Shown: piece by piece, positions 1-11,346 of the stretch
How the letters are laid out: each line of letters opens with the position of its first letter
Numbering within the stretch: the stretch's first letter is position 1
Assembly (NCBI GenBank): GCA_028456385.1
Contig: JALNQF010000004.1
Location: 1 to 64,000, forward strand
DNA from: Ophiosphaerella korrae
Lineage: Eukaryota; Ascomycota; Dothideomycetes; Pleosporales; Phaeosphaeriaceae
DNA length: 64,000 nt
Direction: 5' to 3'
The notes under the pieces: model-generated
The model's database searches: none
Seen by the model: only the letters and a program-made list of their open reading frames with translations
Told to the model about the DNA's origin: nothing
Position numbers and translations under genes: made by a program

Positions 1-2780
1 TAAAAAATAATAGAAAAAGATACTAAAAATAAAAAATTATTAAGCTTTAAAGTTAGCTTAAAAAAAAGTCCTCGAAATATTTTAAATCCTAGATTGTATC
101 TACTTAGTAATTAAAAATCGTAGTAGACTAAAATATAGACCCTAATATTTTCTTTAGGATTTATATTTACTTATATTTTTAGCTATTATATTCGTAGAGT
201 TATTACTAGTTAAAAACTATAACTTTTTTTTAAGCTTTTTTTTCGTGTTACCCTACTATATAATAGGATGTAGAATTCCTATAAGATTAGATAGTAAAGT
301 ACTATAATAAGAAATACTAAAAAGGACTTTAATTTAGAGAAAGAGAAAAAGTATAGTTAGTTAGAAGAAATATAAAAAGTAAATAGCTTAGTTTAAAACT
401 AGACTATATTAAAATAAAGCTATATAAAATTAAAAAGAAAGTTATACTAGTTATATTTAAACTAAAGCTACTAAGTAAAATAAAGATATACTTAATATTC
501 TATATAGTACTACTAAAAAAAGTACTATAAGAAGTAGAACTACTAGTATATAAAGTAGATATATATAGAGAATAAGAAGAATAAGAAGTTAAAAGAATTT
601 TAGTATACTAGTTCTATAATAGTAGGAACTACTACTTAGTAAAATAGATAAGAATAGATAAAAAAAGGTAACTATAAGAAGATATATAAGAACTAGAAGA
701 TAATCTTAATTACTTTAAGAAACTAGAAGAGTTCTAAAGTTAAAACCTTTTAGAATACTTTATAGTAAACTAAGAAAATTAATAATATTACTACTAGATA
801 GAGAGGTAATAAGAGCGCCTAATATAATAAGAGCTAGAGTAGCCTCTACTATATTATCTAAATCTAACTTAGCTTCTAAAGTATAAAACTATTTAGATAA
901 CTTAGTATTATTATAAGCTTTTATTTTATAAAAATACTTAATATAAGAATAAAGCTCTACTAGCTTATAAAAAGTTAACTTTTACTTAGCTTTAGCTATA
1001 GTAAGCTATAATAATAATTATACTTAAGCTTTATTAATAGCTTACTTTATATAACTTAGTAGAAAGAGACTATATAGAAATTAAATACTTATACTCTATA
1101 AGTAAAACCTTAAAAGAAATATATTTATATTAAATATTAGTAAAAATATACTTATTATAATATTTACTATTATTTAAAGATATAAGATAAGTAAGACCTA
1201 ACTTTATATAATAATAATAAAGAAATATTTTAACTTTATTATAAATAATATAAGCTATAAGAAGAAGTTTATTATACTAAAAGTAAGATAGTATAAAAAG
1301 TAATAAAGAACTAGAGATTAATAAAGAAATAAGATTAATAACTTTAGCTTTAGTATAGAGAAATAAGAAACTATATAGAAGAAGGAATAGTATTATAGTA
1401 GTAATAAGAAAAACTAAAATAAAGCTAATTAGTTTATACTTAGCTACTAATAAAGTATAAGATAAGTAGAGTAATAACTTATAAGATAATAAGCTTAATT
1501 AGGAAACTAACTATAATAAAGATATATAATAAATTTATAAATTTATAATCTTAGTAAATATAAAGTTATAAAGCTATTATATAATAAATTTATAGATTTA
1601 TAATCTTAGTAAATATAAAGTAATAAAGTTACTAAGATAATAATACTATATAGTTAGTAGAAATACGTATTATTAAGATAGTATTAGTAATCTAATCTCT
1701 AACCTAGAACGCTAATACTTAATATTATATATATAAATTAACTATTATTTATAGTTATTACTAGTTATAATATAAGCTTTTATTATTACTTCTTAATCTA
1801 CTAATAACTTAGAGATTATTAGAAAGTTAACTCTAGTATACTTATTATAACTTACTATAAGCTACAAGAGATAGTAAAAAGATAATAGATAGTATTCGAT
1901 AGTACTACTAGTATCTAAAAGAGAATAATACTTACTTTACTCTTTTTATAAGTATTAAGCCTTTTATACGCCTATATAGTATACTAGCCTTACTTTAGAT
2001 TATAATATTATAATCTTTAGTATATTAGCTTTACTTCTAACTTATACTAGAGTTTATAAGAGTCTTAAGTATTTAATAAACCTTTATTATATATTTAGTA
2101 TTACTACTTTTAAATTAGCTTAATTTAGTACTTATATAAAGGTAAAACTTTACTTACTTTTATAGTAAGCTTTTTAAGTTAATTTTAGTAGTTTAAAAAG
2201 ATATCTAATACTAAATTTTACTTTTTAGACTTCTATAGTAAAGTATAAAGGAAACTAAAAGAAATAACTTTTATAGTTTTTTTCTTAGTAGTTATATTTT
2301 ACTTTATCTTTTTTTATAAATATTTATAGAAGTTCTAGTTATAGTAGATTTATAGCTAAAAGTTAAGTTTAACTAAGTAAGCTAGTAGTAAAAGTATCTA
2401 TCTTAATTACTAATTACTTTCTTACTTTATATTAAGTATAAAGCTTTCTTAGCGTCTATACTTCTTTAAAGTTATAAGCTTCTTAGTACTATATATAGAG
2501 TTCTTTTAACTTTAAAATAATATTACTTTAAGTTAGGCTAGATTAGCTCTATTTACTTTATAGTATATTAGTAATATAACTTCTTTTATCTCTTTATATA
2601 TATTATACTAAAGATAGCTTATTACTTTATACTATCTCTATAGTAAGTAGTATTATAGCTATTAGCTCTTCTAGTAAAGTAGACTAGCTATAGTATAGTA
2701 GTAAGCTCTCTATTGTAATAGCGTTTACTAATATAATATAAGTAGAGTAATTATAATATTAAACTAAGTTACTAGTAGAT
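1..2780. repeat. RIP-degraded AT-rich transposon relic
   Basis: The stretch is overwhelmingly A and T, dominated by TA steps, and the dinucleotides CA and TG are almost absent (the first 60 bases contain neither). That is the product expected from repeat-induced point mutation, which turns CpA into TpA on either strand in ascomycete repeats. No open reading frame of useful length survives in any frame and both strands are full of stops. The element class cannot be read from the body itself, but the flank at 2781-2942 looks like an LTR, so a retrotransposon is the best guess. The left end lies outside the window. Confidence 0.85.
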
Positions 2781-2942
2781 TAGGGGCGTTGTAGTAGGAG
2801 TATAGAGGGTTGAGTTATAGTAAGGGGTGTAGTAATAGGTAGAGTAATCGCTAACTACCTAGCGATTCCTTCGAAGGGCTTATATACCCTTCCCTTGGGG
2901 CTAACCGCCCCGGGCTAACCCGAGATAGGGTGGTTCCTAACA
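2781..2942 (-). mobile_element. LTR-like retrotransposon terminus
   Basis: Read on the minus strand from 2942, the sequence begins TGTTAGGAACC, runs through a GC-rich stretch with short inverted motifs (GGGTTAGCCC, GGCGGTTAGCC) and reaches a TATA-box-like GGGTATATAAGCCC near 2879-2892. A TG start and an internal TATA box are typical of a fungal LTR. The inner side fades into the AT-rich RIP region, so the other LTR end and the primer-binding site cannot be placed. This part is clearly less mutated than the body. The five bases after 2942 (GAAAA) would be the candidate target-site duplication, but the matching copy is outside the window. Confidence 0.5.
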
Positions 2943-3110
2943 GAAAAGCTATATACATCCTGCCGCTATTTACGGCGGTATATGCCACCCTTTTCGTAGG
3001 GTATTGTCGTCGGTGGTGAGTCTGTATGATGCAATTGATGGATACATCGCGGATTTGTCTTAATATATTAACTCAATGTGTTATTGGATGTTCTACGGTT
3101 GTTTTTCCAG

Positions 3111-4189
3111 TTACTGAGTAGAAGAAATGTCATGCATTTCAACCTGAGCTGCCAGGCGACTGAACAGCTCAAACTCCATTCTTTCAGCAGGCTTTGGACC
3201 ATTGAAAATGTCACCAACAATATCAGAGCCAGGCGGAAAATCATGCTCGAACCGGGGCTCTCCAGCACCTCTCATGTTTGCCAGGACCGCCTGCCTGAAG
3301 TGCCATCGCAGAAGCTGATCAACTGGTCGTTGGGGGTTGTTCAAGAACTCGAGATCAAGATGCTTCCCAGCAAGGTTTCTCGCATCGAATGTAAAGAATA
3401 CAATCTTGTGATTGTCCTTTAAAACATATTAGCCATTAGATCTTTACTGAAATAGTAGATATTCATACATCCGGGTTGATTGAGAAGCTGTAGCTATCAA
3501 AGAGCTGGTGTATGGCAGAATCAAGTAACAAGCCATTCTGTACTGAGTTAATGCTCCCTCCACTGGCCGGTGGAACTGTAATCCAGCGATCGTAGCCGTT
3601 ATTCTTCCAATGATCTTCGTACGCCAACGGGAAGATGTGAGCCGCTTCAAAGCCTGTCCAATCATCGACATGTGCACCGGGTACTCTAATGCCAGAGACG
3701 ACGCATCGGCGATCTTGTTCCCGGACATCACGGCAAAAGGATTGCACGCGAGTTCCAGTCGCTTGAGATATCGTGCGAACCAACCACGGCTCGTCATTAA
3801 TCGCGAAGGTGCCTATCCAAAACCCTAACATTAGCCCAAGATGATGAGACGAATACATGTAGAAACTTACCGACAACATAAATATAGTATTTACCAGGCT
3901 GAAGCGGCTCATCATTTCTTTGAATTTTCGCCCCGTTTTCATCGTGCAACTCAAAGGTAGACGTGAACAACACAAGGATCTCCACCATTGAATAAAGGCT
4001 CGTATTCGTTACGCCATTCGTAACAATTAAACCTCCAATCACAGTAGCAGGGGTTTTAGCGTCGTAAATGTGGACTGTCCGCCCTCTTGAACGATCTGTC
4101 GGGGCCATTGTGATTGTTTGGGGCGATTTCGTAAGGTTAGGTGAATGTGGTGCGATTGGAGACGCGGACAACGGTGACGAGGACGACAT
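3111..4189 (-). CDS. HNH endonuclease-domain protein (HNH_2 type)
   Basis: Three exons, 4189-3871, 3812-3469 and 3416-3111, joined by introns with GTAAGT..AG and GTATGA..AG borders, give about 322 residues in a continuous frame. The start is the ATG at 4189 (MSSSSPL); an in-frame ATG at 4330 would add 47 residues. The middle of the protein has the fungal HNH_2 layout: CVVSG at about 143-147, the first histidine in EAAHIF (H165), the asparagine in QNGLLL (N199) and the last histidine in AIHQLFD (H208). All three motif residues are present. Proteins of this family are widespread, mostly uncharacterised, in Pleosporales and often multicopy. Nuclease activity is inferred from the motif only. The gene ends about 170 bp from the LTR-like terminus. 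Confidence 0.8.
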
Positions 4190-4814
4190 GGTGTTCTCTT
4201 GGAATGGGTTAGTATCATCAGGACGACAAAATGCAAGCGCAGGCTGCAATAAGGAAGGCGGTTGAGAATGTAAAGTTGGGAAGTGGAGGCAGGAAAGACG
4301 CTGGTTTGAGCAGGTTGAAGTTAACTTCAAATGGTTTGTCGGCTAGCTCGACCACGGCTCAACCTCGACTCAACCTCGGGCGTGTGCTCAAGCCTGATTT
4401 CGGCCCCTCATTGGAAGATTCGATCTGAGAACTAATGTTACTGAGAATATGGGTAAATAATACGAATTTTGTAGTTATTTAAAACCATAGTCGATCCACC
4501 GGCGTATATCGTACCAATTTCAAGCGTTTTATAGACTAGCAATAATCACAGCAAGAGACGAGATTTAGTTCACCGGTCATGTTCGTGTTGATTGTTGGTA
4601 TATATTGATTAAGCTGCTATCTAAAGCCATAAACTCTATACACGAAGCCACACAGTGGTCCGGGATTAAGAATGTGTTTTACATGCCGCCGACATGGTGT
4701 GCTGAAACAGACACACAAGCGTGATATAACTATGTACCAACGCTATGCAAAAACTCCACAAATGCGTGATATCTCTAGCAATAAAAAAGGGCGTGAGATG
4801 AAAGTTGAGTAAGC
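4190..4814. other. Intergenic, no gene seen
   Basis: This is the 5' side of the HNH gene and the 3' side of the next minus-strand gene. Short ORFs here lack coding character. A small imperfect repeat of CTCAACCTCG-like words lies near 4355-4380. Nothing else stands out. Confidence 0.5.
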
Positions 4815-7800
4815 TTAGTTGAGCCAGTTCTGCCATTGGCAGCGACAGCCTCCTGTTCCTCCGTCAATTGGCCCTGTAGCAGATGGACGTCCCTGTGTGC
4901 CATTCACAAGATTGCCTCCAAACTCGCGGTCCTCGAACTGAAACCCTTTCTTAGAGTCTTTGTCTTGAATTTTGCCATCGCTCTCCATTTCGTAGCAGTA
5001 GAGGTTTTTCTTGGCAAAGTTTCCGCCGTGGCGATCAAGCGTGACTGTGACTGGGTAGGGGAAGGTCCCTGGGCGCTTGGTTGGATCCCGGCCAGTTTGA
5101 CCGGAGGCCTGCAGTAAGGGCTTGCTATTTTTGCTACGCGTCCAGATCTGGACAAGGAAGCGCGTCTCGGAAAAGGTGCATCGCATGCTAGCGGCCGCCT
5201 TCGAACTACCTCCATTGGTATCTGCAGGATTGCCACCACGATTGGTTCCGTTGATCTGCTTCAGGAATATGGAACGGTCAAAGTATGTATAGAAGCCATA
5301 ATACTCGTTATCTTTCCCACGATTAAACAAGCGAAGAGGCTGTGCAGAAGGGAATGGTAGAAGGTTGGCGGCGGCTGCAGTGCCATCGGAATCAAGCATA
5401 GGCGGTGGAATGACACCAGTGATGTTGGTTGGGTCGTTCGGGCCAATGCGTTTTGCTAGACGATACGCAGCTTTCTTCGAATCCTGGAAGGTGATGAATA
5501 GAGGGGTATCTTCGCCCTGAAATGGCGCCACATTGCCGTCGGTAGTCTTTCCGAGAAACGCCCTATCCGCATCGCTTGGAGGAGCTGGAGACGGTGAGGG
5601 CAGCGCTCGCAGCCTGAGCAAATGAGAACGAATGAAAGCTCCAGCCGACACTGGGTTAGAAGCTCTTTTGGTAGGCGTTGTACTGGTGTTATACGTTATC
5701 TGGATCCTAAAATTTGGCTGGTCAGGCTTATTAGGTTTTACTGAGTCTTGTAGCTCTTGCGGTAGCGCACAACTCCATAAAGTTGTAGGCGCGACGCAGC
5801 CACTCTCCTCTTCCACCGCTTCTGGCTGTGCAATAGTTGATACACCGGTCGGAATAGGAGGGTAGTTTGGCAGGTTTAGCCACCCAGAGTTCATTTCTTG
5901 GTCCGGTTGCTGCGTTCCAGGCTGTGTGCCAGGTGTGACAGGCGTCCCAGTAGGTTTATTGTCGCGTCTTCTAGTCAAGACAACTGTCAAGGGAATAATA
6001 ATAGCGAGGAGAACGAGGAACACAAGACAGCAGCAACAACCCCAGAAACACCATCCCTTCTTCTTCTTCTTCTTCTTCTTCTTTTTCTCCTCCTGCTTAT
6101 CTTGTTGTTTCCGCTTCTTGAAGGACAAGAAGCCCATATCGCAAACTTTCCTGTGCTTCTTTTGTTGCTTCTTCTGGAGTTTAGCAGACGCGTCTGGTGA
6201 ACTAGCACGACTACCGTAGTCGTAGCTAAAGTGCGAGCCCTTGGCTGTTTGGGACGGTGGTGGCGCAAATACCGGAAGATTTTGTGATGAGTCATTAGAT
6301 TTTGGGGTTACTGTCATTACATCGATTGAGTTGGGTGCTGATGGTGACGTGTACGTCTGCTGTTCCGCTGGCATGACACTGGCGTTGGTATTGGTACTGG
6401 TCGTTTGCATACCCATATTTGGTCGTCGATCTTGGAGCTCGATATTGATATTGATAGTTCGAGGCTGGTCTTCTACCTGGCGAGGCATGAGGACCGTCCC
6501 GATAGCCGCAGTACCGATCACAGGCGATGCAGACATGGCTGACATGGGCGAAGTAACATTTCGGCCAAGGTTCGAAGTTGTTTGCTGTGACTGGCTAGAG
6601 GCTACCATGGCAGCATTGACCACTGTAGGCTGTGCAACTACTACCGGTGGAGTTTGCTGAGGACCACTTCGTGTCACAGGTGTCGGCTCTGTGGTGACGG
6701 CACGGCCACGGGAGGAATCTGGGTGTGCCTCTTGATTTGCAAGATAAGTCGTAGGCATACTTGGTACGGCCGGTGCCATCTTGTCATTTTGCACGCTTGG
6801 AGGGAACACCGCAGTGTTGGGTGTTGTCACAAACGGAGTGGTAATGAAATTCCACCATCCATTTGATAGTCGCTGGCTTGGAGTCAAAGCCGTGTTGATA
6901 ATTATCGGTGCTTCGGTTTTCTCTCGCAATGGAGTCTCGTCTTCCTCGAAAACAGTTCCCGTGGACATTATACGATTGTTCCTTTTTGAATCTTCGTCCT
7001 CTTCAAACGCAGTGCCACTAGAGTCGAGCGTGTCGTTCCGGTTGTGGCCAGACGCAGTGGTGTCTTCTTTATGCGACCTCGGCATCACCTGGATACCTGA
7101 TGAAGTCGAAACACCAGCTGGAATAGCAGGAACAGGGGGAGCAGGATGGGCATCGAAAGTGTAGCGACCGTAGGCACTTGGAGTGTAGTCGGATTCGGTA
7201 AAGGGTGTATCAGGCGACCATACTGATTTCATCGCTTCCGCTGGAGTTACGATAATGTTTGGGGTGACCAGAGTAGTGTCGCTGCCTGATCGAACGCGAG
7301 CACCGTTGAGTACACTAAAATCAGAGACACTCTCTGTCGGCACTGAGATGCCAATTGGGATACGCCGATCCCATGGTGAGATCTCTTGCCAGGTTTTGCT
7401 GCCTGGGGTAAGGGAGCTAGCTGTCATGATATCGCTCTGGTCGACACTGACGCTGGCTCGGTGCCTGTTGTCAGGCTGTGGCGTCCCTTTTGTGATACCC
7501 AGTCCTTTGTTTTTAGTGGACGCTCTTCCTGTGCTGAACCAACTTTGCTTCCTGATAGACCCGCCACTTCTCAAGTCATCCTCTAGAAGCACTTCATGTG
7601 GCTTCCTTCCCCTATGCCTCGTGAAGCTGGTATCTACGGTAATGCCCGGCTTGGCTTGTCTTGTGAACAAGTCTCGTTTCCGACTCTTGTGTCGGGACAT
7701 ACGCGCCGAGTATGATCGCGAGTTACGTTTCGTCAATGTCCGCCGAGCGGTACTATCCGTTTCGTTTTCCCATGGCCGGTCCGGGCCCGGGCGTTCATCG

Positions 7801-7931
7801 TTGGGCGAGTCGAATTGCTCGTTGAAGTGCACTAGGATATCTTCATCTCGAGGCGTTTGGTAGTCGTAGTGGTTCGTGGCTTCCGTTGCCTGAGGCTGGT
7901 GGTTGACTTGATAGGACCTTGTGGTGTCCAT
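4815..7931 (-). CDS. Large single-pass membrane protein, disordered N-terminal half
   Basis: An uninterrupted 1038-residue frame starting at ATG 7931. Residues 1 to about 610 are low-complexity, rich in Ser, Thr, Pro and Asn, with Arg/Lys patches and repeated EEDE(D/T) acidic motifs, so probably disordered. A run of eleven lysines sits near residue 620, followed at once by a Trp/Cys cluster (GWCFWGCCCC) and one strong hydrophobic segment of about 20 residues (LVFLVLLAIIIPLTVVLT). The remaining 370 residues start with a Thr/Pro/Gln linker and then a more ordered domain with several Cys, ending CRCQWQNWLN. Basic residues before the segment predict the N-terminal half inside and the C-terminal domain outside. 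Similar fungal proteins have been labelled glycoprotease family, which I would not rely on. The function is unknown; a cell-surface role is inference. Confidence 0.85.
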   Translation of the reverse strand: MDTTRSYQVNHQPQATEATNHYDYQTPRDEDILVHFNEQFDSPNDERPGPDRPWENETDSTARRTLTKRNSRSYSARMSRHKSRKRDLFTRQAKPGITVDTSFTRHRGRKPHEVLLEDDLRSGGSIRKQSWFSTGRASTKNKGLGITKGTPQPDNRHRASVSVDQSDIMTASSLTPGSKTWQEISPWDRRIPIGISVPTESVSDFSVLNGARVRSGSDTTLVTPNIIVTPAEAMKSVWSPDTPFTESDYTPSAYGRYTFDAHPAPPVPAIPAGVSTSSGIQVMPRSHKEDTTASGHNRNDTLDSSGTAFEEDEDSKRNNRIMSTGTVFEEDETPLREKTEAPIIINTALTPSQRLSNGWWNFITTPFVTTPNTAVFPPSVQNDKMAPAVPSMPTTYLANQEAHPDSSRGRAVTTEPTPVTRSGPQQTPPVVVAQPTVVNAAMVASSQSQQTTSNLGRNVTSPMSAMSASPVIGTAAIGTVLMPRQVEDQPRTININIELQDRRPNMGMQTTSTNTNASVMPAEQQTYTSPSAPNSIDVMTVTPKSNDSSQNLPVFAPPPSQTAKGSHFSYDYGSRASSPDASAKLQKKQQKKHRKVCDMGFLSFKKRKQQDKQEEKKKKKKKKKKGWCFWGCCCCLVFLVLLAIIIPLTVVLTRRRDNKPTGTPVTPGTQPGTQQPDQEMNSGWLNLPNYPPIPTGVSTIAQPEAVEEESGCVAPTTLWSCALPQELQDSVKPNKPDQPNFRIQITYNTSTTPTKRASNPVSAGAFIRSHLLRLRALPSPSPAPPSDADRAFLGKTTDGNVAPFQGEDTPLFITFQDSKKAAYRLAKRIGPNDPTNITGVIPPPMLDSDGTAAAANLLPFPSAQPLRLFNRGKDNEYYGFYTYFDRSIFLKQINGTNRGGNPADTNGGSSKAAASMRCTFSETRFLVQIWTRSKNSKPLLQASGQTGRDPTKRPGTFPYPVTVTLDRHGGNFAKKNLYCYEMESDGKIQDKDSKKGFQFEDREFGGNLVNGTQGRPSATGPIDGGTGGCRCQWQNWLN

Positions 7932-9652
7932 GATTAATTTCTTTCAGGTTACCGCTTTTGTCGGTGGAGTGGTGGTGATGGCGGTAGACAAATAGAGGCT
8001 TGTAACAATTCTCAAGGCCGCATTTCAAGAACAATGCTTTGTTCCTGATGATAAACTTAAAAGTGAAACAATGTCTGTTTGTGGCGCTGCTTTATCTATT
8101 GCAGGGATCGGAAAGTCATTAGGCAAACGCAGAACAATAGGAAGTCAATAGCACGGAAGGAGAGGACAAGTGAAATGGAGGACAGAAAAGTGAAGGCTGG
8201 AGTTGGAAATGAGCAGATATGAGGCTTCTGCGCGGACACGCGAAGCCATGTATTTGGAGGGCCTCTCTCATGGCTTGCCGCCTACATCCCATTCCGCAAC
8301 CTGGATAGCTTCAGGACCCGGCCTACATTTCTAGCGTGTGGTTGGTTAGAAGCGCTGGTCACGTTGTGTCGAGTGAAAGTCTGTTGGTCCCGACCAGGAC
8401 GGAGGCTGCAAAGAGAGTGAATGTGATTGGAGGTACAGGGGTGGTCTGTTGCGTAGTGGGCGCCATTTTCAAGGCCTAATGCTCGATAACCGCCCGGGAT
8501 TCGCTGACATAGGATTGTACAACTCGATGCGAGATCTGAGACGCTCCAGGGCGGAGCTGGGCGTCGTGGCCAGCCAAAATATCGGAATGAGCCAGTGAGG
8601 TTGAAGAGTTGGAGGCTGTAAGCGCCAGCTCATTCCGCAGAGCCGCCAACGGTTGGACAAGGTGCTTTGTTGCCAAGACGGTTTCTAGCTGCTTTGGGCC
8701 ATGGCCTCTATGCGCCGACCTCGAGTCGTTGTGTTCCGTTTATGCTGGTAGGCACCTATGGGGTGACGGCAGTGATGCCGGGCCTGAGATCCGTTCAGTC
8801 GTGTGTGATTCCAAACATATGGAGTTTTGCCATGGGTGGTGAGGGAGATGCTCAATTTTCCCGAGCACGTGACATGTGTAAGCTGTACACAGCGCATTGA
8901 AAGATAAGATAACCCCTTCCATCTCAAAAAACATGTCATCAATCGCATAGCATTGGATCCGGACAAGATATGGAATTGATATCCCAGGACGTGTATGTGC
9001 GGTCGCTGCAATTTCTCTCTTGTCTCGTGTCTCTCAGCGCCGTGTAGGACAAGGTTGCAACTCCACGAACACGAGCTATTCATACGCTTTATCCTAGTCA
9101 TGCACTGCTTGGCGCAAACTGCTGCCAGACCGCTATTCTCTATAACCAGCTGTCCAATCCAGGCGTCGCAAACATCAACGGCAAAACGGTGGCCAGGGCG
9201 GCAGTGGTGCGAGGATCTCGACAAGAGGTACTAGTCAGGGCCAGGTAGTTGCAACTCCTTTCAGACTCTTCCTAATGATTAGAGATTGCCAAGCGACTGG
9301 CCCGATGCGGCAATTTTACCTGTCGACACCACAGGCTCCTTTTTGATCTGGAGTGTTTGGTTCTGTAATATCGCAGTTCTCCCCTCATCCCCTCCTGACA
9401 GGTCTTGCTCTCAGCGAGAACAGCATCCCATCCCGTGACGTTGCACTGCAGCCCATCGAGCTCCCTTCCCCTTCAGGTGCGACGGCCGCGCATAATTGCC
9501 GTCAACAGAACCAAATTTCTCCGCCAGCTGTCCACATTGCTTGCCGCGCACTTGGCTCCCTGCATTGCCACGCGGTGGAGACTGAAATTGGGCTGCTGAC
9601 CCTGCCTACCTACCTATATCGGCTTACCATCCCAGCCTTGCCGACTTTTTGA
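7932..9652. other. Long divergent intergenic region
   Basis: About 1.7 kb separates the divergently transcribed membrane-protein gene (leftward) and the mannosyltransferase gene (rightward). The longest frame (minus strand, 8685-9224) has an unordered composition with no recognisable domain. The region presumably holds both promoters; I see no RNA gene or repeat in it. Confidence 0.5.
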
Positions 9653-9916
9653 CGTCGCAAGCCACGCGCAGCGGCGTTTCTTACATCCCGCACCGCCTCA
9701 CGCCCTCGATACGTCACGCTGGCTTCTCAATCCTCCTTTCAGGCTTCAGCTGGCCAACGTCGACGGCGCTCCTCTGCCGCCAAGCAGCCGCCCAATCTTG
9801 ACCTCAACCTTCCCGATCTCGCAGACGCACGCAACAGACTCGGCTCTGCCTCCAGCCTCTCGGGGCGCTCTCTGGGCAACGCCCTCCCCCCAATCCCCGG
9901 TACACCTGGGCTTGAC
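9653..9916 (+). other. Open frame in phase with MNN10 but lacking an ATG
   Basis: After the TGA at 9650-9652 the frame of the mannosyltransferase stays open for 88 codons up to its ATG at 9917, yet contains no ATG. The translation looks similar in composition to the accepted N-terminus (for example GSASSLSGRS and LPPIPGTPGLD). A pyrimidine tract ending TTTCAG at 9737-9742 would be a good 3' splice site leaving phase zero. Either this is a coding exon spliced from an upstream start, or it is an ordinary leader that is open by chance. Confidence 0.35.
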
Positions 9917-11346
9917 ATGTCGCGATCACCCTCGCCCCAGCCTGGTGGATGGTCGAGTCCGGGCCTGAGCACGCCCTACGATGCTGGTGGGCGTACCAGC
10001 CCATTTGCCAATGGATCGTCATCACACAACGTTACCTGGGCCTCAGCGCAAGCAAGAAGTGCCGAGGTCAAGGGGCACAGTGCCTTCAACCCCAGAAATC
10101 AGGGCTTCTTTACCAAACACTTTCGGAGGATATCGACCAGCCTGCCATTAAGCCACGGCGAAAAGGAGAAGCTGGGTCGCGGACGGCATCCCAACAACAA
10201 ATTCATGCAAATGATCAATCGCATCGGATGGAACATATGGCGACTAAGGCGCTCCGTCGGAGCCGTCTTGTTCATCGTCTTCAGCATCATCATGTTTTAC
10301 GTGACACGTAAGTCTGTCGCCCTGCACTCCTCGCCATCTACTGACAGCTGCAGCGCTGCACACCATGTACCGACGCTCGACTATGTTCGGCGGCGGCAGC
10401 AAATACGTCGTCATACTCGCCGCAAACCAAGGCGGAGGTGTTATGGAGTGGAAGGGCCCCCGAGAATGGGCTATTGAAAGGGATAGTGTCAAGAACAAGA
10501 AAAAGTACACAAATAGGTGGGGCTACGAGCTGGAGATTGTCGACATGAGCACCAAAAAGCGCTACGCACACGAATGGAGGGAGAGCTGGGAGAAGGTGGA
10601 CACCATCCGGAATGCCATGCGAAAGTACCCGCATGCTGAATGGTACGTTTCAGCCACCCCCTCAACGGCTCCAACTAACACTACGTAGGTTCTGGTGGCT
10701 AGACACAAACACCTTCATTATGGAACCCTCCAAGTCTCTGCAGAGCCATATCTTCAAACGCCTCGACAAGATCACCTACCGCGACATCAATGCGTACAAC
10801 CCTTTAAATATTTCTCACCCGCTTACAGACGACTACCTCGACCCCGAATCACGCTCGCCGGTTGGAGATGGCAAGGTAGAGTCAATCAACATGGTCATAC
10901 CCCAAGACTGCGGCGGCTTCAACTTGGGTTCATTCATGGTACGAAGAAGTGTATGGACTGACCGACTGCTTGACATCTGGTGGGATCCAGTTGGCTACGA
11001 GCAGAAACATATGGAATGGGAGCACAAAGAACAGGATGCATTTGAGTACATGTACCAAAACCAACCCTGGATTCGGCCGCACGTCGCCTTTATCCAGCAA
11101 CGACAGATTATGAGTTTCCCACCTGGTGCATGTGGAGAGAAGGGCGATGACCCAAACATTCACTACTCAGAGAAGGATAGGGATTTCCTAGTCAATATGG
11201 CAGGTTGCGAATGGGGGCGCGATTGCTGGGCAGAAATGTATAATTATCGCGAGCTCAGCAACCATCTGAACCGCACCCCCTGGGAGAAGTTCAAGGACGG
11301 CATCAGCGGTCTGTTCAAGAACAAGAAAGAGGGGAGAAAATCGTGA
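9917..11346 (+). CDS. MNN10: Alpha-1,6-mannosyltransferase, Golgi mannan polymerase subunit (GT34)
   Basis: Exons 9917-10307, 10354-10642 and 10689-11346 with GTAAGT and GTACGT donors give about 445 residues. The protein has a Ser/Pro-rich cytosolic tail, a signal-anchor segment at about 111-130 (SVGAVLFIVFSIIMFYVT) and a lumenal GT34 (GMA12/MNN10) domain. The family's acidic metal-binding motif corresponds to WFWWLDTN at 227-234, followed by NMVIPQDCGGFNLGSF and EQDAFEYM. In yeast, Mnn10 works in the M-Pol II complex that extends the alpha-1,6-mannan backbone of cell-wall glycoproteins. The type II Golgi topology fits. The ATG at 9917 (MSRSPSPQPGG) is the natural start, but the frame is open further upstream. 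Confidence 0.93.

Noticed and set aside
5898..6295. Leu/Phe/Arg-run frames opposite the polylysine tract
   Set aside because: Produced by the CTT/AAG repeat read in other frames.
8685..9224. 179-codon minus-strand frame
   Set aside because: No domain, irregular composition and high Cys/His/Arg typical of random GC-rich frames; no splice context.
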